64,000 nucleotides of DNA, from assembly GCA_030141605.1 (NCBI GenBank), contig JAQGDQ010000013.1, positions 324,447 through 388,446 on the forward strand, written 5' to 3'. Below the pieces are notes generated by a model. The model did not search any database, was not told the DNA's origin, and saw nothing but the letters and a program-made list of their open reading frames with translations. Positions within the stretch are counted from its first letter, which is position 1, and every line of letters starts with the position of its first letter. Positions 1 to 12,800 of the stretch are shown piece after piece. The position numbers and the translations under genes were made by a program. Origin of the DNA: Tubiluchus corallicola. Lineage: Eukaryota; Priapulida; Priapulimorpha; Priapulimorphida; Tubiluchidae.

Positions 1-940
1 AGCAAACTCTTATAATGGTATAAAAAGCATGCAAACTAAAAATGAAAAAGCATATATGTGATTGCCCAGATATTATATTGTGCTTTCACTTTTCAGATTA
101 AAAAAACACAAACCAAAAAAGAAACAAAAAATAACTTTGAAGGAAAAGCCAAGTTTTCTGGGAAGTTAGGCTTGTTTCAATGTTCACAAAAAACTATTAG
201 GAGGGTTTAGTAAAAAAAAGTGTGCTAAGGGCTTCGTGCAATTACATTCAAATCATGATCATTTCAAGCTTAGGCGCCTCCATTTTGAATGCCCATTTTT
301 CCACCATTCAAGTTATTCGTCTGCTGAAGAAAAACAGCATACTGTCAATTTATAGAAACAGAACAGATTACCCAGTACAAGTATTTTTAATGCATCTAAC
401 AGTGTCTTGATTCACTCAGCTCAATTTGTGAAAACTAGTCTTACTCTGAAACTACAGAATTTCCTCAAAGACCTTGATAATGCATAACACAAATGTTTTT
501 GGAAAAATTTTGAAAAAAGCCATGTTTCAGGTCGGATACTAACTAGTGCAAAAAGGTGCGAGTCTCATATGAAATTTAACTAGCCGGCCTTGCCACTACG
601 ATCATGGACCAGATAAAAGAAGTAATAGAGGCATGAAAGTATTTCTGTTATCCAACCTTCCAAAGTACAATGTAACAAGGTTTGATATTAATAACATAAA
701 AAGCTGCCCACAACGTTTTGCGTTTTTCATCAAAAATGAACCATCAAGAAGAAACCACATTTTGGGACTTTTGATTTGCTGAATAAACAGAATGGTGATA
801 AAACCACTAGAGTTTAAACTGTGAAAACTATTTGTACATTCACAGATGCTAAATGTCCAATTGTAATATAAAGTGGATACCCGCTGAAACATTTAAACAC
901 AATAATCTTAAAAAATGAGAAGCATTTTTTAAAACAATAC
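1..940. other. Probable neuroguidin intron, no exon recognised
   Basis: The neuroguidin gene must continue leftward because its C-terminal half is missing. I searched the minus strand for the acidic and lysine/arginine-rich exons expected next and found none. The stretch is A+T-rich and holds no convincing gene on either strand. Confidence 0.5.
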
Positions 941-3900
941 CTTGCTAATCAAATTGTCTGGATTTGGTTTAAAACGTAGTGGATCGTTCTCATCTGAAAA
1001 GAAAAATGTGGTACTATATGATCGATTTTTGCTATGCACCACCATTCAAAATAATTACGTTAATTCAAATCTAAAACAATGTGAAATAAATGATACATAT
1101 GGACTACACAAATTAAAAAAGGTAATAAAACACATCTGTTCTAAAACTAGGAAACTGAAATTATGCATTGCTATGAGTTAGATATACATATGAATTTAAG
1201 TTTTACCAACATGAGTTTTTTTCTAAATTCTCTCAACAACAGAAGTGATTATCCAGGAATGGCATAAGCCAAAAAAGGAATGAGGCAAGTTAAATATTTG
1301 CTAAATATTCATTAATGCACAATAATTTTTATGCTAAACGAAAGAATGTACCTAGCTTATAACTCTTCTTTCTGACTGATGATGTTCTTGTTTAGCATAA
1401 AGTACATTACCAAAATAGTAAATGTGTCACCATTTACTAATGTATCACCCAATCAATAAAAGCCAGAGCAACTCTCATATTACAAGTGAGTAAAACCATA
1501 AATTTCAAAAAAATAGAAGCTGCTGGGTTTTGTCAGTTTAGTCGACACTAAACTATGACTAGGATAGTGTTTATTAATATGATCTTATTGAATTCCTCAC
1601 AAAAGCCATTTTTTATATGTAGAGTACCCCATAAGTCACTGTTCACTTTTAATTCTAATTTTCCTTTAAACTTTTCTGTAATCTCAGCAAGCTCTTACAA
1701 GAATCAAAAGGAGCCTTTGGCAATTCTTCTTATTTATTTTGTGACTGGAGCCCTGTTGCTGGCGATGATAGTAACATTAGAAATAAGGTGCAAAGACAGT
1801 CTGACATGAAGTTCTTGTAGAAATTCAGAGCACTATATGAAACACACTGTTAACAATGTAGTTTTTTCAATAAAGCACAACCCCTTCTCACCACTCATGA
1901 ACAACGAGAGACTTTTTCAATACATATGACCATTGGATTTGTCTCTATTGCTTTTGAGGTCCCTGAAGAAGGAAGGGAAAATAGCAAAATCTAAAAATGT
2001 AGTAGTTCTTTTCAGATTTTCATCCATTTTGACTAAAATAATTGCCAAGGTTTTAGTTTATACGTCAATTTTCAAACATTTTCCTTTGCTTATTGAAAAA
2101 TATAGAACATGTAAAGTGCATTATGATTTCTGGAACACCCTTATTTTCCTCTCATGCAGCATAAAAGAAATGCTATACTTATTTGTCCAGTAGTTGCTAT
2201 TTTTACCAGCTTGTCTATCTGATACTTCAGCTTCTGGTCAATCGGACGAATTTTTTCCAACACCTACGATTCAGTAAAATAAAGTGAATAATTAAATTTG
2301 TAACTGGTGTTACACTGCACACTTCCACTGCATACATGCATAGTAAATTTTATGTTGATGTAATTTTAATTTTCACCTTAGACCAGAGACATACAGGTGC
2401 TAAGATGCATCACTTTTCTAGCAAACAAGTGAAGAAATGCAACGCTGTACCAGCAGTAGACACAGTTGCTGAAACACATAAGCAGCTGTGTCTCCATTAA
2501 ATTAGAACTTAAAAACTGCCAATAGCGTTTTTTGACACTGAATGCATCAACTCAACCACACCATACTGTGGTCAAGTATGGGATTGTTAGGTAATGAACT
2601 ACTGAAAACTGCAGACGTTTAGCAGAAGCTGTTACTGATGGTGACACTAATATGCTGATTTACAACAGGGTATGTAAGCACTTATACTAGACAAAACATT
2701 AATTTAAACAATATTTTATTTGAAGAAAACAATAACTTCAAACGTAATTACTCAAATTCTCATCGGCTAACAGGAAAACCTATGTTAAAACCTTTTAGAG
2801 TGATTAGGAGGGACCAGGACAAAACATTGACAGATGGCAGCAATAATGTTTACAGTACAGTTCAAATTTAAATGTGTGAGCACGCCTAAAGAATTTTCAG
2901 ATGTCTTATTATTAGCTCTCATAGTTTTCTAACTTTCTCCAATTTCAAGATTTTTTCAAATGCTAATTCAGAGAATCCGAAAAACAAAGATAAAATTTAG
3001 ATCATAAGTCTTTTTTGCACCTAAAAAGCAATATCCAGAAAATAGTACATTTTGAAGTTTACAACAAACATCTGGAATTTATACGTGATCACCTGGCAAT
3101 TCTAACAGGTAATCAGTCAAGCAAGACAAGCAACTGCAACCGACTACTTTATATACTATGATGCTATATGACCTACAGTACTGCAGCACTGCTGAAAAAG
3201 ACTGCTCATGTATAGTTTTCATTAGTTCCTGACCATGCCAATCTATTTTTCTAGCCCGATTCTATATAAAACTGAGGTTTACTGCTGATCTTGATGCGCT
3301 AAAAATAGCAAAAACTAATAAATGTTTTTTACAGTCAGAATTTACCATGTTTAATGTACTGACCAAATCTTACTGAGTGCATGTATAAACAAACTATCCA
3401 CATTTAAAGAGAGATTACTCTTACTACACCTTTCCTCTTTAAGTGATAGGTCAAAGAACCAGCAGTACCGATATTTTCTTATTCCTTAGTATTACTTAGC
3501 CATGGAATTGAACCCACGACCTTATACAGGAAAAGCAAAGATGCAAATTTAGTACTTGAAATAGCTTCTTACATAAACTTGTTCAGTACAGAAATTACTG
3601 CGTCATCAGCTGCACCTCCTGCATAGCAATTTACGATACTAACCGGAAATAGTGAACCACTTACTGTTCGGATCTCTATGAGTCTTTCTATAGTTGCATC
3701 TCCTTGTATTTGTTCACCCTGGCTCTTCCGTAACAGCAGATAGGTTAAATTTATTAAATAACTTAACATCAGCTGATGTTTAATCTCCAAAAGACTGATT
3801 CCCTACAATAAAAAAATCCTATTGCACGTACTGCATAGCTAACTAGTATATAACAACCTACCGAATAAACTGAATGTTACAAATCGGTGAGATGTTTTCA

Positions 3901-4511
3901 GAATTAAATCTGAAACCTAAACAAACTTCTTAAAATTTCTCTTTAATTCGATTTTAGAATCACTGTCAACTTAAAAACCATTTTTGCAATAGCAAGAAAA
4001 TTGAAACAAAATTTAATATTGATCGCAACACTGAACAACCAAATCCAATGATGTTTTCATGTACAAAATGACACATTGCTAGCTTTATGTTGAAATGGAT
4101 GGGTGACACACCGATACAAATATGCAAATGTGGCTAATCTATACCTCTGTAGATTCACTGTCTAATATTAGAACATTATATTTGACAGGGACTTTCACCT
4201 GGTATAACTATCAACATAATAAATATGGATGCAGTGAACTATATAAAGAAATAAAAAAATGTATCAGTTATCAAAGTTGATCAATGAAAAATGTTTGTCG
4301 CCCAGTATTTTACTAATATTTCCAACAATTTGATCAGCTGTAAAACAATGTCAAAGCTCAACAAATAGTAATGACATCATACTTTTGATGTTGACGTTTC
4401 AGCATCATCCAATTTCTTATCAATATTACGTATAACTGCTATAATGCTTTCCAGCTGCCCGGGAACATCATGCAATAAGTCGCTGAATTCTTGTAAATCT
4501 GCACATCCAGT
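941..4511 (-). CDS. NGDN: Neuroguidin (Sas10/Utp3/C1D family), partial, four exons seen
   Basis: Neuroguidin is a nucleolar Sas10/C1D-domain protein tied to small-subunit rRNA processing and, in vertebrates, to eIF4E-linked translational control. In transcript order the exons seen are 4511-4383 (43 codons, including ADLQEFSDLLHDVPGQLESI), 3802-3665 (46 codons, GISLLEIKHQLMLSYLINLT then IERLIEIRT), 2263-2207 (exactly VLEKIRPIDQKLKYQIDKL) and 993-941 (ENDPLRFKPNPDNLISK). All have AG acceptors and GT donors; the first three join in phase 0. The last exon starts with two bases of a codon, so a small exon between 2206 and 994, for the stretch after DKL, is still missing. The first coding exon (a few residues in other animals) and the acidic, basic C-terminal half were not found; the latter should lie left of base 1. 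Family assignment is firm because the Sas10 core is nearly colinear with animal orthologues. Confidence 0.9.
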
Positions 4512-7500
4512 CTAAAAATAAATTTTTATGTAACAGATTGTCAAAATTTTGCAACAATTTCTCCCACTCTTAAATTGGAAATGCTGTATACCAAGTATTT
4601 TATTTATGAAATTATATACATTTTATTTTATCATTATTTGTCCATATATTTCACATCGGCCTAACACAAACTAGACGGCAGACACTACAATGGAAAATGT
4701 ATTTCAGAAAAAAATAAAGAATTATAGACAATATTATATGATGTTAAAAAATTAACTTTTAAATCAGCTCAACAGATGTTAATTTTTATTTGTGTTAACT
4801 TAAGCGGTTTCAATATGTCTATTTTTTTGTAAGTTTATTTATATATGTTAACAGCATTAATAAAGAAGCATAGATTGTTTAGATAAAGTTTGTGCCATTA
4901 CTATAAATACTCGAGAATACCCTTAAAGGAAAACCGAACGATTAATTTGATTCAACCTCATTTTAATTTACTATCCAAATATACATTTTCTTCCTATAAA
5001 AGTTAGCAATCATTTCTAATATTTGAATACATAATATCTTGGAAAGTTAATTAATGGCAACTGAACATAGCTATCACTTACAATACAAACTAATCACAGT
5101 TTGTGCAACAGTAGGAATCTTCCCTGCACATTGGTAGAGGTAAAGCGAAGATTGGTATAAGATGCTCATGTGATGTCACAAAAATAAGCTCTATGTTACA
5201 CTGATGTCACAGATGAACACTGCAGTTCAGTCAGCTTATAACGGTATCGCGCCTATTTGTTGGCCAAGTGACTGTAACAAAATGGAGTCATTGCTAGTTT
5301 TAGTGAATTCGCTGAGTCGAGCGTAGCTTCGAAAGTTTAACAAAATGCAACTATCCGAGGTAATTATTATTTAATCTAAGCTTTGATTTAAAATAGCCGT
5401 TGTAGTTTTCAATATTTTACAGAGTACTTTATTTTGAACTCATGTCTACACAATCATCCGATTTTCCTTTAACACTCTCCACCTACTATACTATACATAT
5501 TAAGAAATAACTGAATTTTACAAAGCCTCACAATAAGCAAAAATACTAAATAATCTAAACTAGCTGTATAGGATTAAAATAAGTACAATCATATACATCT
5601 TAAACAAAATCAGTGGTCACAAGTACTGAAATAACATTTTTGTCACAACCAAAAATAGAAAAACTAGTTGCTCGAATTTGTCTTTTACATTTTGATATGA
5701 ACACAGCAAAATCGAACTCTTAAAACAGACTCTTTTTATTGGGAATGACATCAGTTTGCTTGAGACCGCAGGATCAAGTGTTAATATCCATGGTAGGAAA
5801 GTGAGATATCCAATTAAAAACCGTTATGCAATGACTACTTCCACTAATCAATGCCCAATCAATGCTGATCGAATGACTATGAAATGTGATGATCAGGTGG
5901 TTATCACTAACACTCACACACTGTAGTGAGTGTCTAAGTTTTGGGCTACAGAGGAATGAGAGATAAGAACTCTATATAAATGGCAAAGCAAATAAACTAC
6001 CAGCAATGATAATCTGTCATTTTATAGAATATAGTATTATATGCACTATTGCAGTTGTAGCTCAGTTACATTCAAGGATAGATAAAAGCAATGCATTATT
6101 GGTACCAATTATGATATCAAAAATATGAGACATTTGACTCGATTATAAAAAACACTTGCAATTTAAAATGAAGCAGCTATTGCATTTCCTAATTTCCTAC
6201 TACAGTATTTGATGGTATTGATGGACATGATGGTATTTTAATTTTCTATACACATTACCTCCATATCCTTCGACCAGATAACAAAAGATAGGAATATTCA
6301 CTTTTTTCAATTTTTATCGTCGTTGTGAAAACCACCGAGGGATTCTATGATAGCCCAGTATTGGCAGTAAACGCTGCTTTGCTAGTTGGTTGGTTGACGT
6401 TCAACACGTGTCAGCACTACCGTTAATTAAGGCAGTTTCAGCTTTCAAAGACAAAAGCAAGCATTTCGATTTCTTAAAACCTTAAGTTAAAACGCAACAT
6501 GCAATAAGACCAACTAGGTATATAAAGTTAAGCTCCGTGGTATTATCACATGCCCATTACGTCTATTGTAGACATTTGGCAGGTAGACCTTAGAAATGAA
6601 TGAAAACTGCTCTCAAGACAGGTAAACACGGCAGTAATTCAGTAAAAAAAACTAGACAATTCGATGCCAGTGGCTTGACAGTACCCTTGGTATTAGTAAA
6701 CGAAATTCACTCGAGAGCACGTGCTAATATTACTGAAAAGCAGCAAAAAGCGAAAAACTGACTAAATTCAGAATAAGCAATGCGATTGAGTTTATTTACC
6801 TTGGTGTCGACTGTGCTTTTTGATCAGAGACACAAGTATGCACCCGACAAGGAATTATGTCTCTATACAAAATTATTAAGAATTAAATGGTCTGATAAAA
6901 TATCCAAAGATTATTTGTATGATGTGGTACATTGGAGTAAAAAAAACCCAAGAAATAGAAGATTGGATTGGAATGGGGAATTTGGCATTTGCTATAGGCT
7001 CTTCCTATAGCATTAGATAAAGCTCTTGAAACAACAAAAAACTGAAAGGGTCAGCTACTGACATATATAGATATACTGCAAAAAGATTCAGCAAATATAA
7101 CTCTAGATTTGTGGGATGATATTATGGGTGGTGGCAGCAGATATCAATTACTTATTTTCCTTAAAACTGATAACTGATTACTTAGAACCAGTACCGATAA
7201 AACCGATTGTTTTGAATAATGTTTAGATGACGTCGGTGAATAAAGCTATACCGTTCCATTTAATCAGGATGCCAGATACTGAGTTCATCTACAACAAAAA
7301 AGAAAAAAAATAGTGCAAGATTTATTAGCATCGATCATTCTTACAAAGTGAAAGCTCCTGTTGGTTCATTTTGAACAGCTATGTTCAGATTAAAGGACAA
7401 GAATACAAAATTCTTACGTGAAGCTAAAAATATTTGCCTTAAATTTTTATGAAACCTATGCTATCTTATGGTTCACAGAGTTTGCATGAGCAGCCATGTT

Positions 7501-9899
7501 GTGTAAAACTTAGAATGGTAAATCAATTGAAACAAGCTTGTATACACACTGTGTAAAAATAGTGCACACTTAATTCACTAACTACATATATGTAAGCAAA
7601 GGATAAATTACTTTACCTGGATCTGGATACAGGCCAAATGACCTGTGGCAAAAAAGCAGTACCCTACTTTGTCTCGTGAAATATGCGACTTTTTCTGGTG
7701 CACAATGGGATACTGAAACTATGACAAATAGGAATTTTGTTCAGTTACACATGTTTTAAAACAGCTGAGCATATTACTTAGTACATAATATAACTTTGTA
7801 CAGAAAGTTTTTTGAGACATGCTTTAAGATTCTCCTTTCTTAAATCCCCCTTAACAAGTTCCCAACTAGTGCAACAAAAAGAGACTGTACTGATGCGAAA
7901 TTATTCTAAATAAACATTCACATGGCATTTTGAAGCATTACGAAAAATTACTTCAATTGCATGATTAAAGTCAAGCAAACTCCAGAACAAATTAAATGTA
8001 CACACGCGTAACTTAAGTAACATTCTGCATGGAGGAGGCCTGGTTGTGAAATGATGAGTGACACGTTAAGAATTTATTGCTTTTGTTATGATATCCAGGG
8101 GTATGATTTGACCAATCAAATTTAATGGCTTGAAAGTTCAACAGACCTCAATGCCACCGAACACAAATATTGCAGTTGTCCCGAAAATTAGAATTAAGGC
8201 TAGGATGATCTAAGAACAGACCATTGTCGATATTCAAAAGAGAAGTTTGTGAGATATCAACAAAATGTGTTGTATAATTTCGAATTCCGTTGGTCTCTCA
8301 TTTTAAGTCTTCAGTCATACCCTTCAAAACTTTGAAACGCTCGAGGCTTCCACCATGAATGTGGAGGAAATGGTATATTTTGAACTGAATGATAATTGTA
8401 TGAATTTGTTGCAATAAATTATTCTGTATTCCAAGTAATTAGATATCTCTCTTTTGTATACTCTCAGTAAAAGGGTGAACACAAATTAAAATATTTAAAA
8501 TATTGGAAGATTTACAGAGATATGTTCAGAATTCAGAATGAATTCATGGATGTAGACCTATGTAAATTAATACTTGACACTTAACTATTTTAGCAACACT
8601 AGAGGATACATACTGTGCTAATTAAACTCTTTTAATGACGAACTAACAATAACACCAAAAGTGCTGTGAGAGTTTTTCGTAAACTGAACTGACGATGTGG
8701 AACTCTTTCACGAATCAACAGCTAGTGAGACCCAATAACGTAAATGTTTTAAATATAAACTTGACGAAGAACTTGATGTGAGGAAACTCCGATTATAAAT
8801 AAAAAGGTGTCTGAAAAGGAGAGTAAACTTTTGGTAGTCTCTCTGATAGTCTGATGTGATATAGAACACTTTTTTTACGACTCGGCTCTGTCAGGTAGTG
8901 ACACTTAACAGATTTAATGTACCATACTGTACATGTATAATTATTAATTAACTTTAACACCATAAGTAACAGACTGATTAAAAGGCACATTCCATTGATA
9001 CAATCTGTAATGAGTTTTTGCAGGCAACCATGAAGTAGGGATTCCTGTGTGGATATTGCAAAGTACTAGATAATTTATAAAAATTTTAACAATTGTTCTT
9101 GCATGAGGCAGCTCTACAACAAGCAGTAGTTCGAACGAGCAAGAAAAACAGCAGGTGGACTAATAGACTTTGCACAGAAAGATCTAAAGACTTCAGCACT
9201 GATTGTTAGCTGAGAGACAGAAGCACTTGGTCCATTTTACAGTGTAGAGAGTCTTGGCATAAAGAGGTGGAAAGGATTAAGGACCTACATAAGTTGTAAG
9301 GGTTTCCAGTGCAACAGGAAATAGCCACTTTACATTACTTAGTTACTTTAGTGATACATTGACTAAAGTGTTAAACCTGTGTAACTTTCTCGACGTCTCC
9401 ATTAGTGTTAAAACCATGACATTATTTGCACAATAATGATCCAGCCTGCCTGATCTTGAATTTATTAAGTGGTGGCCACTATTGGGGCTGTGATAACATG
9501 ATCTGACAATGAATTCCACCTCATAAACTGATCACATATGGAAGGAACCGGAAATTCTCTCTCCCAGCCATATGTTCCCAGCTAATATCGAACAATATTT
9601 ATCTATGATTGTACGAAATGAAATGTGGCTTACACTATGCAGGATTGACGAATGGCGATTGTAGCTTTTAGGTTTCCATAACTGTGTAAATGACGTCAGT
9701 AGTCATTAGTTCGTGAGTCAAAATTGGAAAATTTGTGTTGACTGTGTGAAAAATGGAAAAGTCTTGATTTGCTTAACTTGGTTTTTGTAAAAATTGTTTT
9801 TAATTTAGTCTTTGTTCTATGATATTTGATTTAATGTTTTTAGTTCGGATGCGTTAATCTGCCCGTTGAGTTACAGGATTGCTTTTAGAAGTCGAAGCA
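4512..9899. other. Non-coding interval between neuroguidin and tetraspanin
   Basis: This should contain the first exon and promoter of neuroguidin (minus strand) and the promoter of the tetraspanin (plus strand). I could place neither precisely. Apart from three weak candidate exons listed separately, I see only A+T-rich sequence without coding signal. Confidence 0.5.
7223..8209 (-). CDS. Candidate three-exon fragment of an unrecognised small membrane protein
   Basis: Three minus-strand stretches have AG acceptors, are open and are all in phase 0. They are 8209-8147 (21 codons, hydrophobic, ILALILIFGTTAIFVFGG), 7712-7617 (32 codons, including DKVGYCFFATGHLACIQIQ, donor GTAAAG) and 7288-7223 (21 codons plus stop, acceptor TTGTTGTAG). 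Joined, they would give a hydrophobic helix, a short polar loop and a second mildly hydrophobic segment. This faintly recalls two-helix TMEM230/DUF872-type proteins, but no diagnostic motif is preserved. The donor of the first exon (GTCTGT) is weak and no upstream exon was found. It may be chance or a decayed gene. Confidence 0.25.
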
Positions 9900-12800
9900 A
9901 TGAAAATGGCCTGTGGAGGTTTTGTTTGCTCGAAAAATTCTTTAGCAGCTCTGAACATTCTATATATTGTAAGTTGCCGGATATTATAAATGTTACTTGG
10001 ATGTGAATCCGAGTCAAATACTGCAAAATCACCTCGATAGAATTCCTAACGACATACTAACCATATTTAAGTGATTGAGGTTTTTCTGAATTATTACTTA
10101 GTTGTGTCACATCTGGAAAAGTATGATGGATTTTAAAGCAAATAAAATTACAACGTTTCCCAGGCCTGATTAAATACAAAAAATTTAATAAAACTGTGTT
10201 ATTCTTTCCAATTTGACTTAAAAATTTAAAATGCTTTTGCCACACATTTTTACTACTAAGTACTAGGCCTATTAGTACTAGTGAGTTATTTTACTGTTTT
10301 TTTATTAGTTTCTGTGAATGGGGCTAATTTCATTCGTATTTTGGTAGATAAAGTACTGGCAAAATCATTAATTAATTAAAATTTGACTTCAGTCTCCAAT
10401 TTTACTATTACTAGTACTTTTTATATAATTATCAAAGCCTGTGAAATTGTTTAGAGTTCACACGATCGTAATTTCATGATTGTTTTTCTTGTAAAGTAAA
10501 AAGCTCATGAAAAACTTAGATGGCTGAAGTTTGGTATAATCACTACTAAGGGCACTTTTTTGTAGACTTTTCTTGCCTTTGACAAATGTGACACAAGCGC
10601 TCTGTTATTTGTGCTTTTATTTTTATTGAGACGAATCTATACTGCTGAGTACACTTATTATAAGTGCAGGACACAACAATAACTATCTTTGGAGTTGCAC
10701 GTCATTAGTATAGCAAGTCCTCTTCTCTTAATGAATAATGACTATCTGTTGAAAACCTATTCATTTTGCTGACTAATGATGGAATTTTGCTAGCAATTTT
10801 CTCAGTTAATAGTGAACTGTCATTTTATCAACAACTTTTGCCTTTAATTAAAGCATTAAAAATGTTATTTACTTTGCTGTCATTCCCAAAAATGCAGGTT
10901 GTCTTACATATATTGTAAGTGTGTGGTAAAAGTGTACACAAGTGTTAATCTATTACTAAACTACAAAGAAAAGTCAAACTACAGTATAGTCGCACTAAAT
11001 GTTAAATACACTTAACAAAATACTTATCAATGCACATAAGCGGTAGCTTCAAAATTTTTAATGTTATATACATTATATAGTTATTGCCTTGTTGTTATAA
11101 CTAATAGCTATTGTCTGTGTTTAGTAAAATACTGTGTATGTACAACCTATAAAACAATTAAAAAATATTGATTTTATATGAGTTCAGCACTAATAATTTT
11201 TTATTCAACTGCATTTTACAAAACAATTAAAAAATATTTATTTTATATGAGTTCAGCATTAATAATTTTTTATTCAACTGCAACTAAAATGCATCTTCAT
11301 ATAATTATGTCTTAGTGAAGGCTTTATTTAATTTTAACACATTTTGCTGAATGCAGTTTCCATCATGAAACTGCAAATATAATTACTAATAGTATAAATT
11401 TGGGTTATCAGCTAATAGTAGTTGTACTGGTAGCCGTTGCCTATTGATGCTCATTGCCGGAATTAATTCAGTTGAACCAATTTTTTTGGCTACTTTGTTG
11501 GGCATACATATAACTTATTCAGTTTTATATAAAATGTAGCTGTTTGGAGCATGAATTTGCCTACAGCACACTTTTTAAGTGCACATTTTAATTGCTTTCA
11601 CTTCTTTCATAGAAAGATAAAGCCTATATTAGTATATATTTATAATTCTACAGGCGTTAGCTGGGAACTTGTGGTCCATCTAAATGGTTTTCAGCAGGGT
11701 TTAGCATGTCATAAGTCTGGCCTTGTTGATACTTCAGAGCTACCAGTAAATTTACTATTTGAATAACCATAAATTTGTTTGTATTTTTCAGCTGGTAGCG
11801 TTTATTTTAATAGCCGTAGCTGGGTACTTCAGAGCGGCAAGTATAATTACTAGCATCGCTGTAGTAGGCGGAATCGTAGCTTGTGGTGTCTTCCTTCTTT
11901 TACTTGCTATAGTTGGACTAATTGGTGCCATTAAGCATCACCAGGTTTTGTTATTTTTTGTATCCTTTTTTGGTGAGCTAAATGTGTGGTAAACTGAAGA
12001 GTAGCGTGTGTGACAGCTGGGTTTTATTGGTCAGCAGATAAAGGTGGGGACCTAAAAAAATTTATTGACGCCAACACCTGGACACTTAATTTTTAGCTGA
12101 TAGCTTAAATTGGTAGCTGTTGTCTATGTTTATAAACAACAATAAGATATAAATAAGATGCACAGTCCGAGAGATGGATTTTCTGACTTTTCCTTAGAAA
12201 CATAATCGCTTGTGAAATTTCAGTATGCATTTTTTTTACACAGAACAATAATTGTATGAATCTTACTCATATTACTAAAACAAAATCACAAGATGTTTCA
12301 ACACCTGTCTGGTGTCATATTCAATTGTAAGTGTTCTGTGGTCTTATAAAGATAGGACTTTTGCAATCTAAGTGGTAATGCTGGTCTATTTATAAGCGCA
12401 GACTGTGAAGCAGTTGTAATGCTACATGCATTGGAACGACATCTAGACTCCTTCATGTAAAAATGTGTGAACGTCTGGGTTTTTCTGTCGAAACGGGCAA
12501 AAAATTAAAGCATCTACCCATTCAATTATTTTTTACCATATTGTTGGCTATGACCATACTGCCAGCAAATATGAGTTTTGCATGTTTTGTAGGGTTAACA
12601 ATGAATGTTTTTTTCAATAAAGAAAGCTTGAGCATTGTAGAACATAAGCATGCTCTGAATGATAGTAAAGTTTTATTTCTTTAACTCATAACTTAAATTT
12701 CCAGTTTATGGTTTGCTCCGCTATGCAGCTTTGCCCATGTGAACCTTACCATGTATAGTACATTCTAAATTCCTGTAAACTGTAATTCTGTATAATGATT

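Noticed and set aside
3480-3530. Minus-strand GGGTTCAATTCC resembling a tRNA B box
   Set aside because: No A box or foldable tRNA upstream.
5344-5360. ATGCAACTATCCGAG followed by GTAATT, a possible first exon on the plus strand
   Set aside because: Only five codons, with no downstream plus-strand exon before the tetraspanin.
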